Assembly (NCBI RefSeq): GCF_001690985.1
Contig: NZ_MAJS01000079.1
Span: forward strand, 620,001 to 684,000
DNA: 64,000 nt
Source of the DNA: Aliivibrio sp. 1S175
GTDB taxonomy: Bacteria; Pseudomonadota; Gammaproteobacteria; Enterobacterales; Vibrionaceae
Direction of reading: 5' to 3'
How positions within the stretch are numbered: position 1 is the first letter of the stretch; the number at the start of each line of letters is the position of its first letter. Under the pieces are notes generated by a model. It had not been told where the DNA came from. It saw nothing but the letters and a program-made list of their open reading frames with translations, and did not search any database. A program made the position numbers and the translations under genes. This document shows positions 1 through 11,180 of this stretch, in pieces.

Positions 1-846
1 ACCTTCTTGAGTCGCAGTAAGAAGAGGGTGGAGAACTTTAATGGGTGCTTTAAACATTTCCACAAATTCCATTAAGCCTTGGTTCGCTTTACATAGGGAT
101 CCTGAATAGCTGTAGGCATCAGGGTCATCTTGTGCAAAATGTTCTAATTGACGAATATCAACCTTACCTACAAGAGTTGAGATATCTTGATTGTTTTCAT
201 CACCAGGTTCTGTTTTTGCTATACCGACTTGGTCAAGAATTGATGGATGTACTTTTATGACTTTAAATTGCGTAATGTCACCACCAAACTCATGCAATCT
301 TTTTGCTGCCCAAGGAGACATTATGGATCTAAGGTTGCGAGATTCAATACCATACTCTTTTCTTAAGAGCTCTCCGTCTTCTGCAATATCAAACAAACAG
401 AAAGGATGGTCGTTAACAGGGCTTCGTACTCCATTCGCACTTAATATGTAAATAGGCATTTTTTGCATTAAGCTTTTTAATTTTTCGGCAAGTGATGATT
501 TACCTCCGCCTACAGGACCTAGTAAATAAAGGATTTGTTTGCGTTCTTCAAGTCCTTGAGCTGCGTGTTTTAAGTAAGATACGATTTGCTCAATAGGTTC
601 TTCCATACCATAAAAGTCTTTGAAGGTTTCATAGCGAGAGATCACTCTATTAGAAAAAATACGACTAAGCAGTGGATCAAGTGCAGTATCTATTACTTCT
701 GGTTCACCAATTGCGATTAGAAGCCTTTCTGCTGCATTGGCATAAGCACTTTTGTCGTTACTACATAATGACAAGAAATCTTGCAGTGATAATTCTTCAT
801 CTTTTGCTGCTTCATAACGGGCTTGATAGTGGTCAAAAATACTCAT
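1..846 (-). CDS. prkA: PrkA-family serine protein kinase (YeaG), N-terminal 282 residues; C-terminus beyond the window
   Basis: The visible N-terminus closely follows E. coli YeaG/PrkA (about 640 residues in the family), so a little over half the gene lies off the left edge. A P-loop GPVGGGKS at residues 110-117 sits in the AAA-like domain, and the conserved block with NDHPFCLFD follows it. Family knowledge: PrkA is a cytoplasmic serine kinase induced by starvation and usually encoded with yeaH and spoVR, which would lie outside the window to the left. The start at 846 is preferred over an in-frame ATG six bases upstream because AGAGG then sits about 8 bases away. No break or missing motif is seen in this portion. 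Confidence 0.93.
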   Translation of the reverse strand, partial: MSIFDHYQARYEAAKDEELSLQDFLSLCSNDKSAYANAAERLLIAIGEPEVIDTALDPLLSRIFSNRVISRYETFKDFYGMEEPIEQIVSYLKHAAQGLEERKQILYLLGPVGGGKSSLAEKLKSLMQKMPIYILSANGVRSPVNDHPFCLFDIAEDGELLRKEYGIESRNLRSIMSPWAAKRLHEFGGDITQFKVIKVHPSILDQVGIAKTEPGDENNQDISTLVGKVDIRQLEHFAQDDPDAYSYSGSLCKANQGLMEFVEMFKAPIKVLHPLLTATQEG

Positions 847-976
847 ATCCATTTCCTCTTGTCATCCATAGTTCTAAATCGTTCTTATCTAAGGTTAGTA
901 ACTAAACCCTTATTTTGTCCAAGAAAAAGCTGAAAATAGAATGAAAATTAATTGAGAAATGTGGCAGCGCGCAGGT

Positions 977-1009
977 ATAAAAAAGGCGGAGCTTAAAAAA
1001 GTCCGCCTA
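977..1009 (-). terminator. Rho-independent terminator of folD
   Basis: GGCGGA and TCCGCC arms (985-990 and 1002-1007) are followed on the minus strand by a T run. It lies just past the folD stop. Confidence 0.75.
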
Positions 1010-1034
1010 TTGATATTTTTGTTATTCGTTTGAA

Positions 1035-1892
1035 TTATTTGCGGTGGTACTGTTCGCAAGCAAGTAATGTATTTTCGATTAGGCTTGCGACAGTCATAGG
1101 GCCGACACCACCAGGAACAGGCGTGATATAACTTGCTTTTGTTTTCGCTACATCGTATTCAACATCACCAATGAGCTTGCCGTTGTCTAATCGATTAATA
1201 CCTACATCGACCACAACAGCCCCTTCTTTTATCCATTCGCCAGGAATGAAATTTGGTTTGCCTACAGCAACAACAACAAGATCTGCTTGGCGGATATGAT
1301 GCTCAAGATCTTTTGTGAATCGATGACACGTTGTTGTTGTACAGCCAGCAAGAAGTAGTTCAAGCGTCATAGGTCGACCTACGATGTTTGATGCCCCAAC
1401 AACGACAGCGTGCATACCACGAACTTCAATATTATAACGATCAAGAAGTGTGATAATGCCTTTGGGTGTGCATGAACGTAGTTTAGGAATACGTTGAGAT
1501 AATCGACCTACGTTATATGGGTGAAAACCATCGACATCTTTTTCTGGGTCAATACGTTCTAGAATCTTGGTGCTATCCATACCTGCAGGAAGAGGAAGTT
1601 GAACCAAGATACCATCAATGTCAGAGTCTTGATTTAAGGTATCAATAATAGACAATAATTCTGCTTCGGTTGTCGTTGTTGGTAAATCGTAAGATTTTGA
1701 AATAAAACCAACTTCTTCGCAGGCACGACGTTTGCTACCAACATAAACTTGAGATGCAGGATCTTGTCCAACAAGTACTACTGCTAAGCCTGGAGCACGA
1801 AGTCCGGCTTCAACTCGAGCTTTAACGCGAGCGCCTACTTCTGAGCGAACAGTTTGAGAAATTAGTTTTCCATCGATAATTTGAGCGGTCAT
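1035..1892 (-). CDS. folD: Bifunctional methylenetetrahydrofolate dehydrogenase/cyclohydrolase FolD
   Basis: A cytoplasmic enzyme that oxidises 5,10-methylene-THF with NADP and hydrolyses the methenyl product to 10-formyl-THF, the one-carbon donor for purines and initiator tRNA. The 285-residue length matches the family. Visible signatures are YVGSK with the catalytic lysine K54, the PLPAGMD stretch near residue 100, the GASNIVGRP nucleotide-binding loop near 165, and [10 protein letters not shown] near 260. It is a single-gene unit on the minus strand with its own terminator. A near-perfect PurR-type operator lies about 70 bases upstream, which fits its role in purine supply. No anomalies. 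Confidence 0.97.
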   Translation of the reverse strand: MTAQIIDGKLISQTVRSEVGARVKARVEAGLRAPGLAVVLVGQDPASQVYVGSKRRACEEVGFISKSYDLPTTTTEAELLSIIDTLNQDSDIDGILVQLPLPAGMDSTKILERIDPEKDVDGFHPYNVGRLSQRIPKLRSCTPKGIITLLDRYNIEVRGMHAVVVGASNIVGRPMTLELLLAGCTTTTCHRFTKDLEHHIRQADLVVVAVGKPNFIPGEWIKEGAVVVDVGINRLDNGKLIGDVEYDVAKTKASYITPVPGGVGPMTVASLIENTLLACEQYHRK

Positions 1893-1961
1893 GGTCTTCC
1901 TTTAGCGGTCTAATACTGATTGACCTGTGCATTGTCGCAGAAACGCTAAGTAATTACCATA

Positions 1962-1977
1962 ATGCAAACGTTTGCTT
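1962..1977 (-). promoter_or_regulatory. Candidate PurR operator upstream of folD
   Basis: ATGCAAACGTTTGCTT contains the perfect 12-base palindrome GCAAACGTTTGC. It fits every informative position of the enteric PurR consensus ANGCAANCGNTTNCNT. Repression of folD by purines is an inference from this match. Confidence 0.65.
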
Positions 1978-2115
1978 TTTTAGTGTTTAATATACTTATA
2001 ATCGATATTGATATTTCTTTATGTTTAAAAAGTAGGTTTTATGCGCACTTTAGATCAAACAACGCACGATCTGCCTTTTTTTTCAGCATTCAGTAAGATA
2101 ATGATAAGAAAAGGA

Positions 2116-2143
2116 TTGATCTAGTTTCGTATATTCGTATAAT
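2116..2143 (+). promoter_or_regulatory. Sigma-70 promoter of the tRNA-Arg gene
   Basis: TTGATC at 2116-2121 and a perfect TATAAT at 2138-2143 are separated by 16 bases. A C-rich stretch (CCTACCCC) follows the -10 box, resembling the GC-rich discriminator of stringently controlled stable-RNA promoters. The tRNA starts 14 bases after the -10 box. Confidence 0.75.
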
Positions 2144-2156
2144 CCTACCCCATAGA

Positions 2157-2233
2157 GCGCCCTTAGCTCAGCTGGATAGAGCACCTCCCTTCTAAGGAGG
2201 TGGTCGAAGGTTCGAATCCTTCAGGGCGTACCA
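2157..2233 (+). tRNA. tRNA-Arg, anticodon TCT
   Basis: A 77-base cloverleaf can be drawn completely: acceptor arms GCGCCCT and AGGGCGT (first pair G-U), D arm, anticodon stem CCTCC/GGAGG enclosing loop CTTCTAA with anticodon TCT, a five-base variable loop, T arm with TTCGAAT, and an encoded CCA. It reads AGA (and AGG by wobble). The gene stands alone, with its own promoter and terminator. The first acceptor pair is G-U where E. coli has G-C. Confidence 0.97.
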
Positions 2234-2240
2234 AATTTGA

Positions 2241-2279
2241 AAAAGCCGCATTAACCTTATGGTTAGCGCGGCTTTTTTC
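2241..2279 (+). terminator. Terminator of the tRNA-Arg gene
   Basis: AAAAAGCCGC and GCGGCTTTTTT arms close an inner stem-loop around TTAACCTTATGGTTA. The T run follows directly. Confidence 0.8.
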
Positions 2280-2343
2280 ATTTCTGTCATATCATTTATC
2301 AATATGCTAGCGTTACTCCATTGCTTGTTAATGGAATACACAA

Positions 2344-3801
2344 ATGTCTTTTTGGAACGCTTTTTCGATTACTACTCGTTATGCTGAATTACCTCGTAGT
2401 CTTTTTACTCATGTAAATCCTAGTCCGTTAGATAATACACGTTGGGTTATGTGGAATAGTGAGCTAGCGGAGCAATTTGGTCTGCCTCTGATCCCTGAGA
2501 ATGCACCTGAATTGTTGTCTGCATTTTCAGGTGATAATATTCCTTCTGTTTTTTCTCCTTTAGCAATGAAATATGCAGGGCACCAATTTGGTAGTTACAA
2601 TCCAGATCTCGGAGATGGACGAGGACTTTTACTGGGTGAACTTGCTGATAAATCAGGAGTCAGTTTCGATCTTCATCTCAAAGGAGCGGGTCGAACTCCG
2701 TATTCACGAACTGGCGATGGTCGTGCTGTGCTGCGTTCAACTATCAGGGAATATTTGTGCAGTGAAGCGATGGGAGGGCTCAATATACCAACCACACGAG
2801 CTTTAGGTATGATGACGAGTGATACTGCTGTTTTTCGAGAAGGGTATGAAACGGGAGCGCTACTTATTAGAGCAACTGAAACTCATATTCGATTTGGGCA
2901 TTTTGAACATTTGTTTTATTCGAACTTACTTATAGAACAAAAATTGTTAGCTGATAAGGTGATTGAATGGCATTTTCCAGATTGTGCGCATTCTGCTAAG
3001 CCTTACGCAGCTATGTTTAGTGAGATTGTTGATCGTACTGCCTATATGATTGCACAGTGGCAAGCGGTTGGTTTTGCTCATGGTGTTATGAATACGGATA
3101 ACATGTCGATCATAGGGCAAACGTTTGATTATGGCCCGTTTGGTTTCCTTGATGATTATGAGCCTGGCTATATTTGTAATCATTCTGATTATCAAGGGCG
3201 CTATGCATTCAATCAGCAACCTAGAATCGGTTTATGGAATCTGTCAGCTCTAGCGCATTCCCTTTCTCCCCTAATTGATACTTCAGATTTAGAATCTTCT
3301 TTGGCTCAATATGAAACACAACTTCATGGCTATTTTAGCCAATTGATGAGAGATAAATTAGGGCTTTATTCTAAACAAGAAGGGGACAGTCGATTATTTG
3401 AATCTATGTTTGAACTGCTGTCGCAAAATGCGGTTGATTACACTCGATTTATGCGTTCACTTTCTTATCTGGATAATAAAGATAAACAAACTGTTGTCGA
3501 TCTATTTGTTGATCGAGAAGCGGCGATATTATGGTTGGATTTGTATTTAACGCGTTGTGAGTTAGAAGACAATGGTTCTGAATTTCGTTGTGAACGGATG
3601 AGAAGGGTTAACCCTAAATATATTCTCCGTAATTATTTGGCTCAACAAGCGATTGATAAAGCGCAAGAAGGCGACTTTAGTGAGGTAGAAGTACTGTCGA
3701 CATTACTGAAAAGTCCGTTTGATGAGCATTTAGAGTTTGAACAATATGCTCAACTACCTCCTGAATGGGGTAAAAAAATGGAGATTAGTTGTTCTTCATA
3801 A
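2344..3801 (+). CDS. selO: Protein adenylyltransferase SelO (YdiU)
   Basis: A pseudokinase-fold enzyme that transfers AMP from ATP to Ser/Thr/Tyr of target proteins; in E. coli it is linked to redox homeostasis. At 485 residues it has the usual bacterial length. Visible motifs are the nucleotide-handling region LGDGRG (89-94), [16 protein letters not shown] (112-127), and the metal-binding residues in MNTDN (D252) and DYGPFGFLD (D262). The chain ends in CSS, the bacterial counterpart of the selenocysteine-Ser-Ser end in eukaryotic SelO. It is monocistronic, between a tRNA terminator and a convergent lipoprotein gene. The Shine-Dalgarno is weak (GGA about 12 bases upstream). Confidence 0.95.
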   Translation: MSFWNAFSITTRYAELPRSLFTHVNPSPLDNTRWVMWNSELAEQFGLPLIPENAPELLSAFSGDNIPSVFSPLAMKYAGHQFGSYNPDLGDGRGLLLGELADKSGVSFDLHLKGAGRTPYSRTGDGRAVLRSTIREYLCSEAMGGLNIPTTRALGMMTSDTAVFREGYETGALLIRATETHIRFGHFEHLFYSNLLIEQKLLADKVIEWHFPDCAHSAKPYAAMFSEIVDRTAYMIAQWQAVGFAHGVMNTDNMSIIGQTFDYGPFGFLDDYEPGYICNHSDYQGRYAFNQQPRIGLWNLSALAHSLSPLIDTSDLESSLAQYETQLHGYFSQLMRDKLGLYSKQEGDSRLFESMFELLSQNAVDYTRFMRSLSYLDNKDKQTVVDLFVDREAAILWLDLYLTRCELEDNGSEFRCERMRRVNPKYILRNYLAQQAIDKAQEGDFSEVEVLSTLLKSPFDEHLEFEQYAQLPPEWGKKMEISCSS

Positions 3802-3807
3802 AAGTAA

Positions 3808-3836
3808 TAAAGCAGCCGATTTGGCTGCTTTATTAG
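3808..3836. terminator. Hairpin between convergent selO and the DUF4136 lipoprotein gene
   Basis: AAAGCAGCC pairs with GGCTGCTTT around a five-base loop. T-rich tails on both strands suggest a shared, rather weak terminator. Confidence 0.55.
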
Positions 3837-3853
3837 GTTCATATTTTAGGTGT

Positions 3854-4390
3854 TTATTTTTTTAGGTTATGTAGCATAAACTCAGTCAATTCGTCTAAAG
3901 ACATTTTATTATCAGAGTTGGTATAACCTTGTGCTAACACTGACCATTGTTGGTATGGTTCGTTTGGTAAAAAGATAGCGATGAAAATACTGGCCTTTTT
4001 TGAGTCGTCATTATTAACTCCAATTGGTTGGATCCCGGTTAATAGTCCCGTTTTATCGAGGATATCTTCATCTTGAATGTTTTCCTCTAATCCTAAACCA
4101 TAGCCTACATAGAAATCAGCATCAGTCCCGTTATCAACAAATTGAAATCCTCTCTTTTCTAATGAAGATTTTAATGATTGAGAGAATCGTTCTTCTGTAT
4201 CCCTATTGTTTAATTCTTTATTTAAATAATTAGCGCTGATAGTTGGGTGCCAAGAGAACGTACTCTTCCCTTGGAGCGTATTATTAATGTTACCAGTCGT
4301 AACTAAGTTTACCGTGCTTTTTTCTTGGTAGGTTTCGGACACGCAGCCCGATAGAGTAAATAATAGAATAAGTGAGATAATATATTTCAA
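3854..4390 (-). CDS. DUF4136-type lipoprotein
   Basis: A 178-residue secreted protein with a lipoprotein signal: positive residue, hydrophobic core, and lipobox LSGC with the acylated cysteine at residue 16. The body, with alternating beta-like segments, an HPTISANY region, FVDNGTDADFYVGYGLGLEE and a C-terminal helix, resembles the DUF4136 family of lipoproteins. Function is unknown. Translation starts at TTG, supported by AGG about 8 bases upstream; no better ATG exists. The residue after the cysteine is valine, so outer-membrane sorting is expected, but this is inference. Confidence 0.8.
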   Translation of the reverse strand: MKYIISLILLFTLSGCVSETYQEKSTVNLVTTGNINNTLQGKSTFSWHPTISANYLNKELNNRDTEERFSQSLKSSLEKRGFQFVDNGTDADFYVGYGLGLEENIQDEDILDKTGLLTGIQPIGVNNDDSKKASIFIAIFLPNEPYQQWSVLAQGYTNSDNKMSLDELTEFMLHNLKK

Positions 4391-4448
4391 ATTAGCTACC
4401 TAGATAAATGAATGGAAGTGTTTAGAGCGTTTCTTAATCGATAGGTTC

Positions 4449-4479
4449 AAAAAAGGTGAGTGTAAATACTCACCTTTAA
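4449..4479 (-). terminator. Terminator of cspD
   Basis: AAGGTGAGT and ACTCACCTT arms are followed by a T run on the minus strand, immediately downstream of the cspD stop. Confidence 0.75.
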
Positions 4480-4506
4480 TCTTATTTAGCAATAAGAGCT
4501 AAACTA

Positions 4507-4728
4507 TTATTTTACAGCTTCACCTTCGAGTGGTTTTATTTCACTTGCATGAAATCCTTTTGGACCTTCATGGATTTCATAGGTGACAGCTTGTCCTGCC
4601 TTTAGTGTGCGGTAGCCATCCATCTCTATTGTGGAATAGTGAGCAAAAATATCCCCATCTTCTCCTTCTGGACAAATGAAGCCAAACCCTTTGGCGTTAT
4701 TGAACCATTTAACTGTACCTGTTGCCAT
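4507..4728 (-). CDS. cspD: Cold-shock-like protein CspD
   Basis: A 73-residue single cold-shock (OB-fold) domain that binds single-stranded nucleic acid; E. coli CspD is a stationary-phase inhibitor of replication. The RNP1 motif KGFGFI and RNP2-like DIFAHY are both visible, and the segment DGYRTLKAGQ is diagnostic of CspD rather than CspA/CspE. An upstream in-frame ATG at 4737 abuts the AGAGGG ribosome-binding site, so the start nine bases later, with normal spacing, is chosen. It is divergent from clpS, the same neighbourhood as in E. coli. Confidence 0.95.
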   Translation of the reverse strand: MATGTVKWFNNAKGFGFICPEGEDGDIFAHYSTIEMDGYRTLKAGQAVTYEIHEGPKGFHASEIKPLEGEAVK

Positions 4729-5122
4729 GCTATACATCCCTCTGCATTTTAATTACCTAGCATAATATCTATCGATTAAGAATGTGCTTAATTGATAACC
4801 ACTACTAAGTACACTCTATTAAATCTCAAGAGGGAGTCAAGTACAATTTGTTTACCTTTGTAACATTTGTGTTTAATATCATATTTGAGCTTAACATTAA
4901 TGTCAATAATATCAAATTGATAAATAAAGTGGAGATAAGGAAAAAAAGCCCCTATCCTTTACTTTATATCGGCGTTTTTCTACTCAATTTAAATAAAATT
5001 AAGTGATAAAGACGTTAAAATAGCATCTTTTGTTTGCTGTCGTTCCCCGTCTAGATTAGGCTGAATAGTAGGGAGATACATTGAAGTATCAGATAATGTT
5101 ATTTAACTAATTAGTTGCAGAC
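4729..5122. other. Divergent cspD-clpS intergenic region (394 bp)
   Basis: An AT-rich region that must carry the promoters for cspD (leftward) and clpSA (rightward). I see no convincing -10/-35 pair, no hairpin with a T run, and no open frame with a ribosome-binding site. Confidence 0.5.
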
Positions 5123-5443
5123 ATGAGTAAATTATATGAATGGATTTCTCCTGATTCAGATGTCTTGGAGCAAGAGAAAACAGAATTAAGACCACCATCA
5201 ATGTATAAGGTGGTTTTAAATAATGATGATTACACTCCAATGGAGTTTGTTGTCGAAGTTTTAGATAAATTTTTTTCCATGGACTTGGAAAAAGCGACAC
5301 AATTAATGCTAACAGTGCATTATGAAGGGAAAGCAGTTTGTGGGGTTTTTACTGCTGAAGTTGCTGAAACTAAAGTTGCGCAAGTTAATGCCTATTCGCG
5401 TGATAATGAGCACCCACTACTGTGTACAATGGAACAAGCGTAA
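5123..5443 (+). CDS. clpS: ClpS adaptor of the ClpAP protease
   Basis: A 106-residue cytoplasmic adaptor that delivers N-degron substrates to ClpA. The core shows [20 protein letters not shown], with the NDDYTPME segment forming the N-degron pocket, followed by the conserved [13 protein letters not shown] helix region. The flexible N-terminal extension needed for handover is present. It is 42 bases upstream of clpA in the same direction, the standard operon. The bpt and aat genes nearby encode transferases that make N-end-rule substrates. Confidence 0.96.
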   Translation: MSKLYEWISPDSDVLEQEKTELRPPSMYKVVLNNDDYTPMEFVVEVLDKFFSMDLEKATQLMLTVHYEGKAVCGVFTAEVAETKVAQVNAYSRDNEHPLLCTMEQA

Positions 5444-5485
5444 GTTTGTTCGTTACACCATATTTTGGTGTTTTGGGAGGTTCCT

Positions 5486-7738
5486 ATGCTAAATAAAGAA
5501 TTAGAAGCGAGTTTAAATAGTGCGTTTGTTCGTGCACGAGAAAAGCGTCATGAATTTATGACAGTAGAGCATCTATTGTTTGCTCTCTTAGATAATCCAT
5601 CCGCTAATGAAGCTCTTTTAGCTTGCCATGCTGATTTAGGTACTTTGGCAACTGAAATTGATGAATTCATTACACAAACCACACCGCTTATCCCTGCTGA
5701 CGATGAAAGTCGTGAAACACAGCCAACATTAAGCTTTCAACGTGTCCTTCAACGTGCTGTTTTTCATGTTCAATCATCAGGACGTAATGAAGTCACAGGC
5801 GCTAATGTACTTGTTGCTATTTTTAGTGAGCAAGAATCACATGCTGCATACCTCCTTAAAAAGAATGACATTAGTCGATTAGATATTGTTAACTTTATTT
5901 CACATGGTGCGCCTGAGCACCGTAATGAAAACACTGAACAGAATAATGTTGAAGCTGCGGTTGAAGCTAATTCAGAAGATAAGCTAGAAAGCTTTGCTAT
6001 CAACTTAAATCAAGTCGCTAAAAATGGTGGAATTGACCCATTAATTGGGCGTGATGAAGAGCTTGAACGTACGGTTCAAGTATTGTGCCGTCGACGCAAA
6101 AATAATCCGTTATTAGTGGGTGAGGCTGGAGTAGGTAAAACGGCGATTGCTGAAGGCCTTGCGTGGCGAATTGTTGAAGGTCAAGTTCCTGATGTTATTA
6201 AAGATTGTATTATTTATTCTTTAGACATTGGTTCATTACTTGCTGGAACCAAGTATCGTGGTGATTTTGAGAAGCGATTTAAAGCTATCTTAAAACAGCT
6301 TGAAAAAGAAGAGCATGCGATTTTATTTATTGATGAAATCCACACAATTATTGGTGCAGGTGCCGCTTCTGGTGGGCAGGTTGATGCCGCTAATTTAATT
6401 AAACCTCTATTAAGTAGTGGTAAATTGCGTTGCATTGGCTCAACGACTTATCAAGAACACAGTACCATTTTTGAAAAAGAACGCGCCTTAGCTCGTCGTT
6501 TCCAAAAAATTGATGTTTTAGAACCGTCAATTGATGACACAACTAAAATATTAATTGGTTTAAAAAGTAAGTACGAAGAGCATCATGATGTTCGATATAC
6601 AAATAAAGCACTTCGTGCTGCGGTAGAGTTATCTGCAAAATACATTAACGAACGTCATTTACCAGATAAAGCGATCGATGTTATTGATGAAGCAGGGGCT
6701 CGCTGTCGCTTAACTCCTGTAAGCCGACGTAAAAAGACAATCAATGTCGCTGATATTGAAGCGATGGTTGCAAAAATGGCTCGTATCCCTGAGAAGTCAG
6801 TTTCTTCTAGCGATAAAGATGTATTGAAGAAATTAGACTCGAAACTAAAAATGTTGGTATTTGGTCAAGATCATAGTATCGATGCGCTATGTGAAGCTAT
6901 CAAACTTAGCCGAGCAGGACTAGGTGCTGATAATAAACCCGTAGGTTCTTTCTTGTTTGCTGGCCCAACAGGCGTGGGTAAAACAGAAGTAACGGTTCAA
7001 TTAGCTAAAGCTCTTGGTATTGAACTTCTTCGTTTTGATATGTCTGAATACGGTGAGCAACATACGGTTAGCCGATTGATTGGTGCACCTCCTGGCTATG
7101 TTGGTTATGAGCAAGGTGGATTATTAACAGACGCTGTAATTAAGCATCCTCATTCTGTTGTCTTGCTTGATGAGCTTGAAAAAGCACACCCTGATGTCTT
7201 TAATTTGCTTCTTCAAGTTATGGATAACGGGACATTAACAGATAACAATGGTCGTAAAGCTGATTTCCGTAATGTTATCTTCGTTATGACGACGAATGCT
7301 GGCGTTCATGAAACGGTGAAAAAATCGATTGGTTTAATTCAGCAAGATCATACAACCGATGCAATGGCTGCAATTAAGAAAGTCTTTACACCGGAGTTCA
7401 GAAACCGTTTAGATAATATCATTTGGTTTGAACATCTTAGCAAAGAGGTTATTTCACTTGTTGTTGAGAAATTCATTGTTGAATTGCAAGTACAATTGGA
7501 TGCTCGCGGAGTATCAATGGAAGTCTCTCAAGAAGTAAAAGAATGGCTTGCTGATAAAGGGTATGACAAATCGATGGGTGCACGACCTATGGCTCGTGTT
7601 ATTCAAGAGAATCTTAAGAAACCAATGGCAAATGAATTGTTATTTGGAGAACTAGTTGATGGCGGTACTGTTCGCGTTAAATTAACGAAAGGCGAATTGG
7701 TATTTGAATTTAGTAGTGAAACAGAAGCAGTGCATTAA
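5486..7738 (+). CDS. clpA: ATP-dependent Clp protease ATP-binding subunit ClpA
   Basis: A 750-residue AAA+ unfoldase partnering ClpP; E. coli ClpA has 758. Two N-terminal Clp repeats (about 1-140) precede NBD1 with Walker A GEAGVGKT (212-219) and NBD2 with GPTGVGKT near residue 490. The IGL loop that docks into ClpP is visible as KSIGL near residue 615. The ATG at 5486 is preferred over an in-frame upstream start at 5465 because GGAGG is correctly spaced only from it. A strong terminator follows. Confidence 0.97.
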   Translation: MLNKELEASLNSAFVRAREKRHEFMTVEHLLFALLDNPSANEALLACHADLGTLATEIDEFITQTTPLIPADDESRETQPTLSFQRVLQRAVFHVQSSGRNEVTGANVLVAIFSEQESHAAYLLKKNDISRLDIVNFISHGAPEHRNENTEQNNVEAAVEANSEDKLESFAINLNQVAKNGGIDPLIGRDEELERTVQVLCRRRKNNPLLVGEAGVGKTAIAEGLAWRIVEGQVPDVIKDCIIYSLDIGSLLAGTKYRGDFEKRFKAILKQLEKEEHAILFIDEIHTIIGAGAASGGQVDAANLIKPLLSSGKLRCIGSTTYQEHSTIFEKERALARRFQKIDVLEPSIDDTTKILIGLKSKYEEHHDVRYTNKALRAAVELSAKYINERHLPDKAIDVIDEAGARCRLTPVSRRKKTINVADIEAMVAKMARIPEKSVSSSDKDVLKKLDSKLKMLVFGQDHSIDALCEAIKLSRAGLGADNKPVGSFLFAGPTGVGKTEVTVQLAKALGIELLRFDMSEYGEQHTVSRLIGAPPGYVGYEQGGLLTDAVIKHPHSVVLLDELEKAHPDVFNLLLQVMDNGTLTDNNGRKADFRNVIFVMTTNAGVHETVKKSIGLIQQDHTTDAMAAIKKVFTPEFRNRLDNIIWFEHLSKEVISLVVEKFIVELQVQLDARGVSMEVSQEVKEWLADKGYDKSMGARPMARVIQENLKKPMANELLFGELVDGGTVRVKLTKGELVFEFSSETEAVH

Positions 7739-7749
7739 ATAGTACATAA

Positions 7750-7784
7750 TAAAAAACCCAGTCAATGACTGGGTTTTTTTTTAT
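7750..7784 (+). terminator. clpSA terminator
   Basis: AACCCAGTCA and TGACTGGGTT arms run straight into a T tract. Confidence 0.85.
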
Positions 7785-7828
7785 TATTTTTTAAGCAAAT
7801 TAAAATTTAACGTGCTAAAAATGACAAA

Positions 7829-8829
<1,001 letters not shown>

Positions 8830-8831
8830 AA

Positions 8832-9545
8832 TTAGAAATTATTCCCTATTATTTGTGCGTGATAGCAATGTGGATTGACAGTATGGCTAGCGAACTGATT
8901 TAATTTTATTTTAAAATCAGATCGTTTCATTTCGATAGCGCCTAAACTTTCAAGGTGGGGATTCATCATTTGGCAATCAATCAATTGGCCATCAGAAGTC
9001 ACAAAATGCTCACAAAATTGCCATAATGCTATTTTAGATGCATTTGTTTTTAATGAGAACATAGACTCACCACAAAAAACTTGACCGATTTGAAGGCCAT
9101 ATAACCCACCAACAAGCGCATTATCAGACCATACTTCGACCGAATGACAATGACCTAACTTTGCGAGCTGTTTATAAGCTTGGATCATTTCAGGCATAAT
9201 CCACGTTTCATCAGCCCCTCGTGTGGAGGCACATAATTCAATAACCTGCTCCGTTGATTTATTGATGGTGATTTCATAATTTGATTTACGGAAGAACTTT
9301 CGTAAGCTCTTTGATGGTAAGAATTGAGTAGGTAAAAAAACACCTCTAATACTTGGACTCCACCATAAAATAGGGTCACCAGCACTATACCAAGGAAAAA
9401 TTCCTTGTTGATAAGCGTTTAATAATCTAGCAGGGGTTAAATCTCCTCCCATTGCTAATAAACCATCAGGATCAGATAACGCACTGTCAATATTAGGAAA
9501 GTGGCTTGTTTCATTTGAATCAAGTTGTGGTAAATAAATAGTCAT
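8832..9545 (-). CDS. aat: Leucyl/phenylalanyl-tRNA-protein transferase (Aat)
   Basis: A 237-residue enzyme that adds Leu or Phe to N-terminal Arg/Lys of proteins, forming N-degrons. The family signature runs from FPNIDSALSDPDGLLAMGGDL through GIFPWYSAGDPILWWSPSIRGV, and the GGLYGLQIGQVFCGESMFS active-site region follows. The open frame extends 38 codons upstream, but the homologous N-terminus (MTIYLPQL) begins at 9545. The ribosome-binding site is weak. It forms an operon with bpt, so both N-end-rule transferases are produced together next to clpSA. Confidence 0.95.
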   Translation of the reverse strand: MTIYLPQLDSNETSHFPNIDSALSDPDGLLAMGGDLTPARLLNAYQQGIFPWYSAGDPILWWSPSIRGVFLPTQFLPSKSLRKFFRKSNYEITINKSTEQVIELCASTRGADETWIMPEMIQAYKQLAKLGHCHSVEVWSDNALVGGLYGLQIGQVFCGESMFSLKTNASKIALWQFCEHFVTSDGQLIDCQMMNPHLESLGAIEMKRSDFKIKLNQFASHTVNPHCYHAQIIGNNF

Positions 9546-9744
9546 AAGTAAAAGAAATAAGGTTTCGTTATTTTTAGGTACAAAGAGGTAACATTGCCTC
9601 TGGTACAACGCTTTGGTTTTCGTTACTCTGAAAGTATGAAGAATAACAAAAAATAACAATGAAAGCTGAAACAGCTATGCAATAACTGAGTTAAATAGCA
9701 GGCATAGCATTATTATTTATTTGTATAGGAATTTTTACATAAAC

Positions 9745-11025
9745 ATGGAAAGCTTAACTCTTCAACCAATTTCAAAAATTGACGGTCAAATTAACCTACC
9801 TGGCTCAAAAAGCGTTTCTAACCGTGCGTTGTTATTAGCTGCGTTAGCGTCTGGAAAAACAACACTAACCAATTTACTTGATAGTGATGATATCCGCCAT
9901 ATGCTTAATGCGTTAAAAGCATTAGGCGTTGAATATGAGTTATCTACAGATAAAACTGTCTGTGAAGTAACTGGTCTAGGTCGTGCTTTTGAACCCAAAG
10001 AAACGCTGGAATTATTTCTTGGGAATGCTGGCACCGCGATGCGACCATTAGCTGCAGCATTGTGTTTAGGTAAAGGTGAATTTGTTCTTACTGGTGAGCC
10101 TCGTATGAAAGAACGTCCAATTGGGCATCTTGTTACGGCATTAAAAGCCGCAGGTGCCGACGTTAATTATTTAGAGAATGACAATTACCCACCATTAAAG
10201 ATAAAGGGAACGGGCCTTAAAGGAGGAACTGTTGAGATTGATGGTTCTATTTCAAGCCAGTTTTTAACGGCCTTTTTAATGGCTGCACCGCTATCAACAC
10301 AAGAGACGACGATTAATATTGTTGGTGATTTGGTTTCAAAGCCTTATATCGATATTACGTTAGACATTATGTCTACGTTTGGTGTTGAGATTGAAAATCA
10401 AAATTATCAGACTTTTGTTGTACCTGCGAACCAAACTTATATTGCTCCAGGTGAATTCCTTGTTGAAGGCGACGCTTCTTCAGCGTCTTATTTTCTTGCC
10501 GCTGCCGCAATTAAAGGTGGTGAAGTGAAGGTTACGGGGATCGGTAAAAAGAGTATACAAGGAGATGTTCAATTTGCTGACGCATTAGCTGCAATGGGGG
10601 CAGATATTGAATGGGGTGATGACTACGTTATTGCCAGAAAAGGAAACTTAAAAGCGGTAGATATGGATTTTAATCATATTCCTGATGCAGCAATGACGAT
10701 TGCTACAGCCGCACTTTTTGCAGAAGGAACGACTTCCATTCGTAATGTGTATAATTGGCGTGTAAAAGAAACGGATCGTTTAACGGCAATGGCGACTGAA
10801 TTAAGAAAAGTGGGGGCAGAAGTAGAAGAGGGTGAGGATTATATTACGATTACTCCTCCTAAACAGTTACAACATGCTGAGATCGATACTTATGATGATC
10901 ACCGTATGGCGATGTGTTTTTCGTTAGTCGCTCTTAGTGATACACCGGTAACGATTAATGACCCAGGTTGCACGTCTAAAACATTCCCTAATTATTTTAA
11001 AAAATTGAAAGAACTTAGCGTGTAA
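9745..11025 (+). CDS. aroA: 3-phosphoshikimate 1-carboxyvinyltransferase (EPSP synthase)
   Basis: A 426-residue enzyme of the shikimate pathway that joins PEP to shikimate-3-phosphate. [18 protein letters not shown] (about 20-37), [20 protein letters not shown] (90s), [13 protein letters not shown] and [10 protein letters not shown] carry the substrate-binding residues. The GNAGTAMRP loop is that of class I, glyphosate-sensitive enzymes. A TTG eight codons upstream keeps the frame open, but the ATG at 9745 matches the E. coli start (MESLTLQP). The Shine-Dalgarno is poor. Confidence 0.97.
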   Translation: MESLTLQPISKIDGQINLPGSKSVSNRALLLAALASGKTTLTNLLDSDDIRHMLNALKALGVEYELSTDKTVCEVTGLGRAFEPKETLELFLGNAGTAMRPLAAALCLGKGEFVLTGEPRMKERPIGHLVTALKAAGADVNYLENDNYPPLKIKGTGLKGGTVEIDGSISSQFLTAFLMAAPLSTQETTINIVGDLVSKPYIDITLDIMSTFGVEIENQNYQTFVVPANQTYIAPGEFLVEGDASSASYFLAAAAIKGGEVKVTGIGKKSIQGDVQFADALAAMGADIEWGDDYVIARKGNLKAVDMDFNHIPDAAMTIATAALFAEGTTSIRNVYNWRVKETDRLTAMATELRKVGAEVEEGEDYITITPPKQLQHAEIDTYDDHRMAMCFSLVALSDTPVTINDPGCTSKTFPNYFKKLKELSV

Positions 11026-11061
11026 TTTATTGTATTTAAGTCATTACTTTTAAGTAGATGT

Positions 11062-11094
11062 AAGCCCTGTGTAAAAAATGCAGGGCTTTTTTAG
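11062..11094 (+). terminator. aroA terminator
   Basis: AGCCCTG and CAGGGCT arms with an A-rich loop, then a T run. Confidence 0.8.
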
Positions 11095-11180
11095 TTTTTA
11101 AGAAACTAGAGTATATAAATAATCTGACTTGGGTATAATGCGGCGGTAGAAACCAATCATAATAATTAATGGAGAACTCC

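Noticed and set aside
2947-3219. Open frame antisense to selO
   Set aside because: No start signals, and selO is clearly coding in this stretch.
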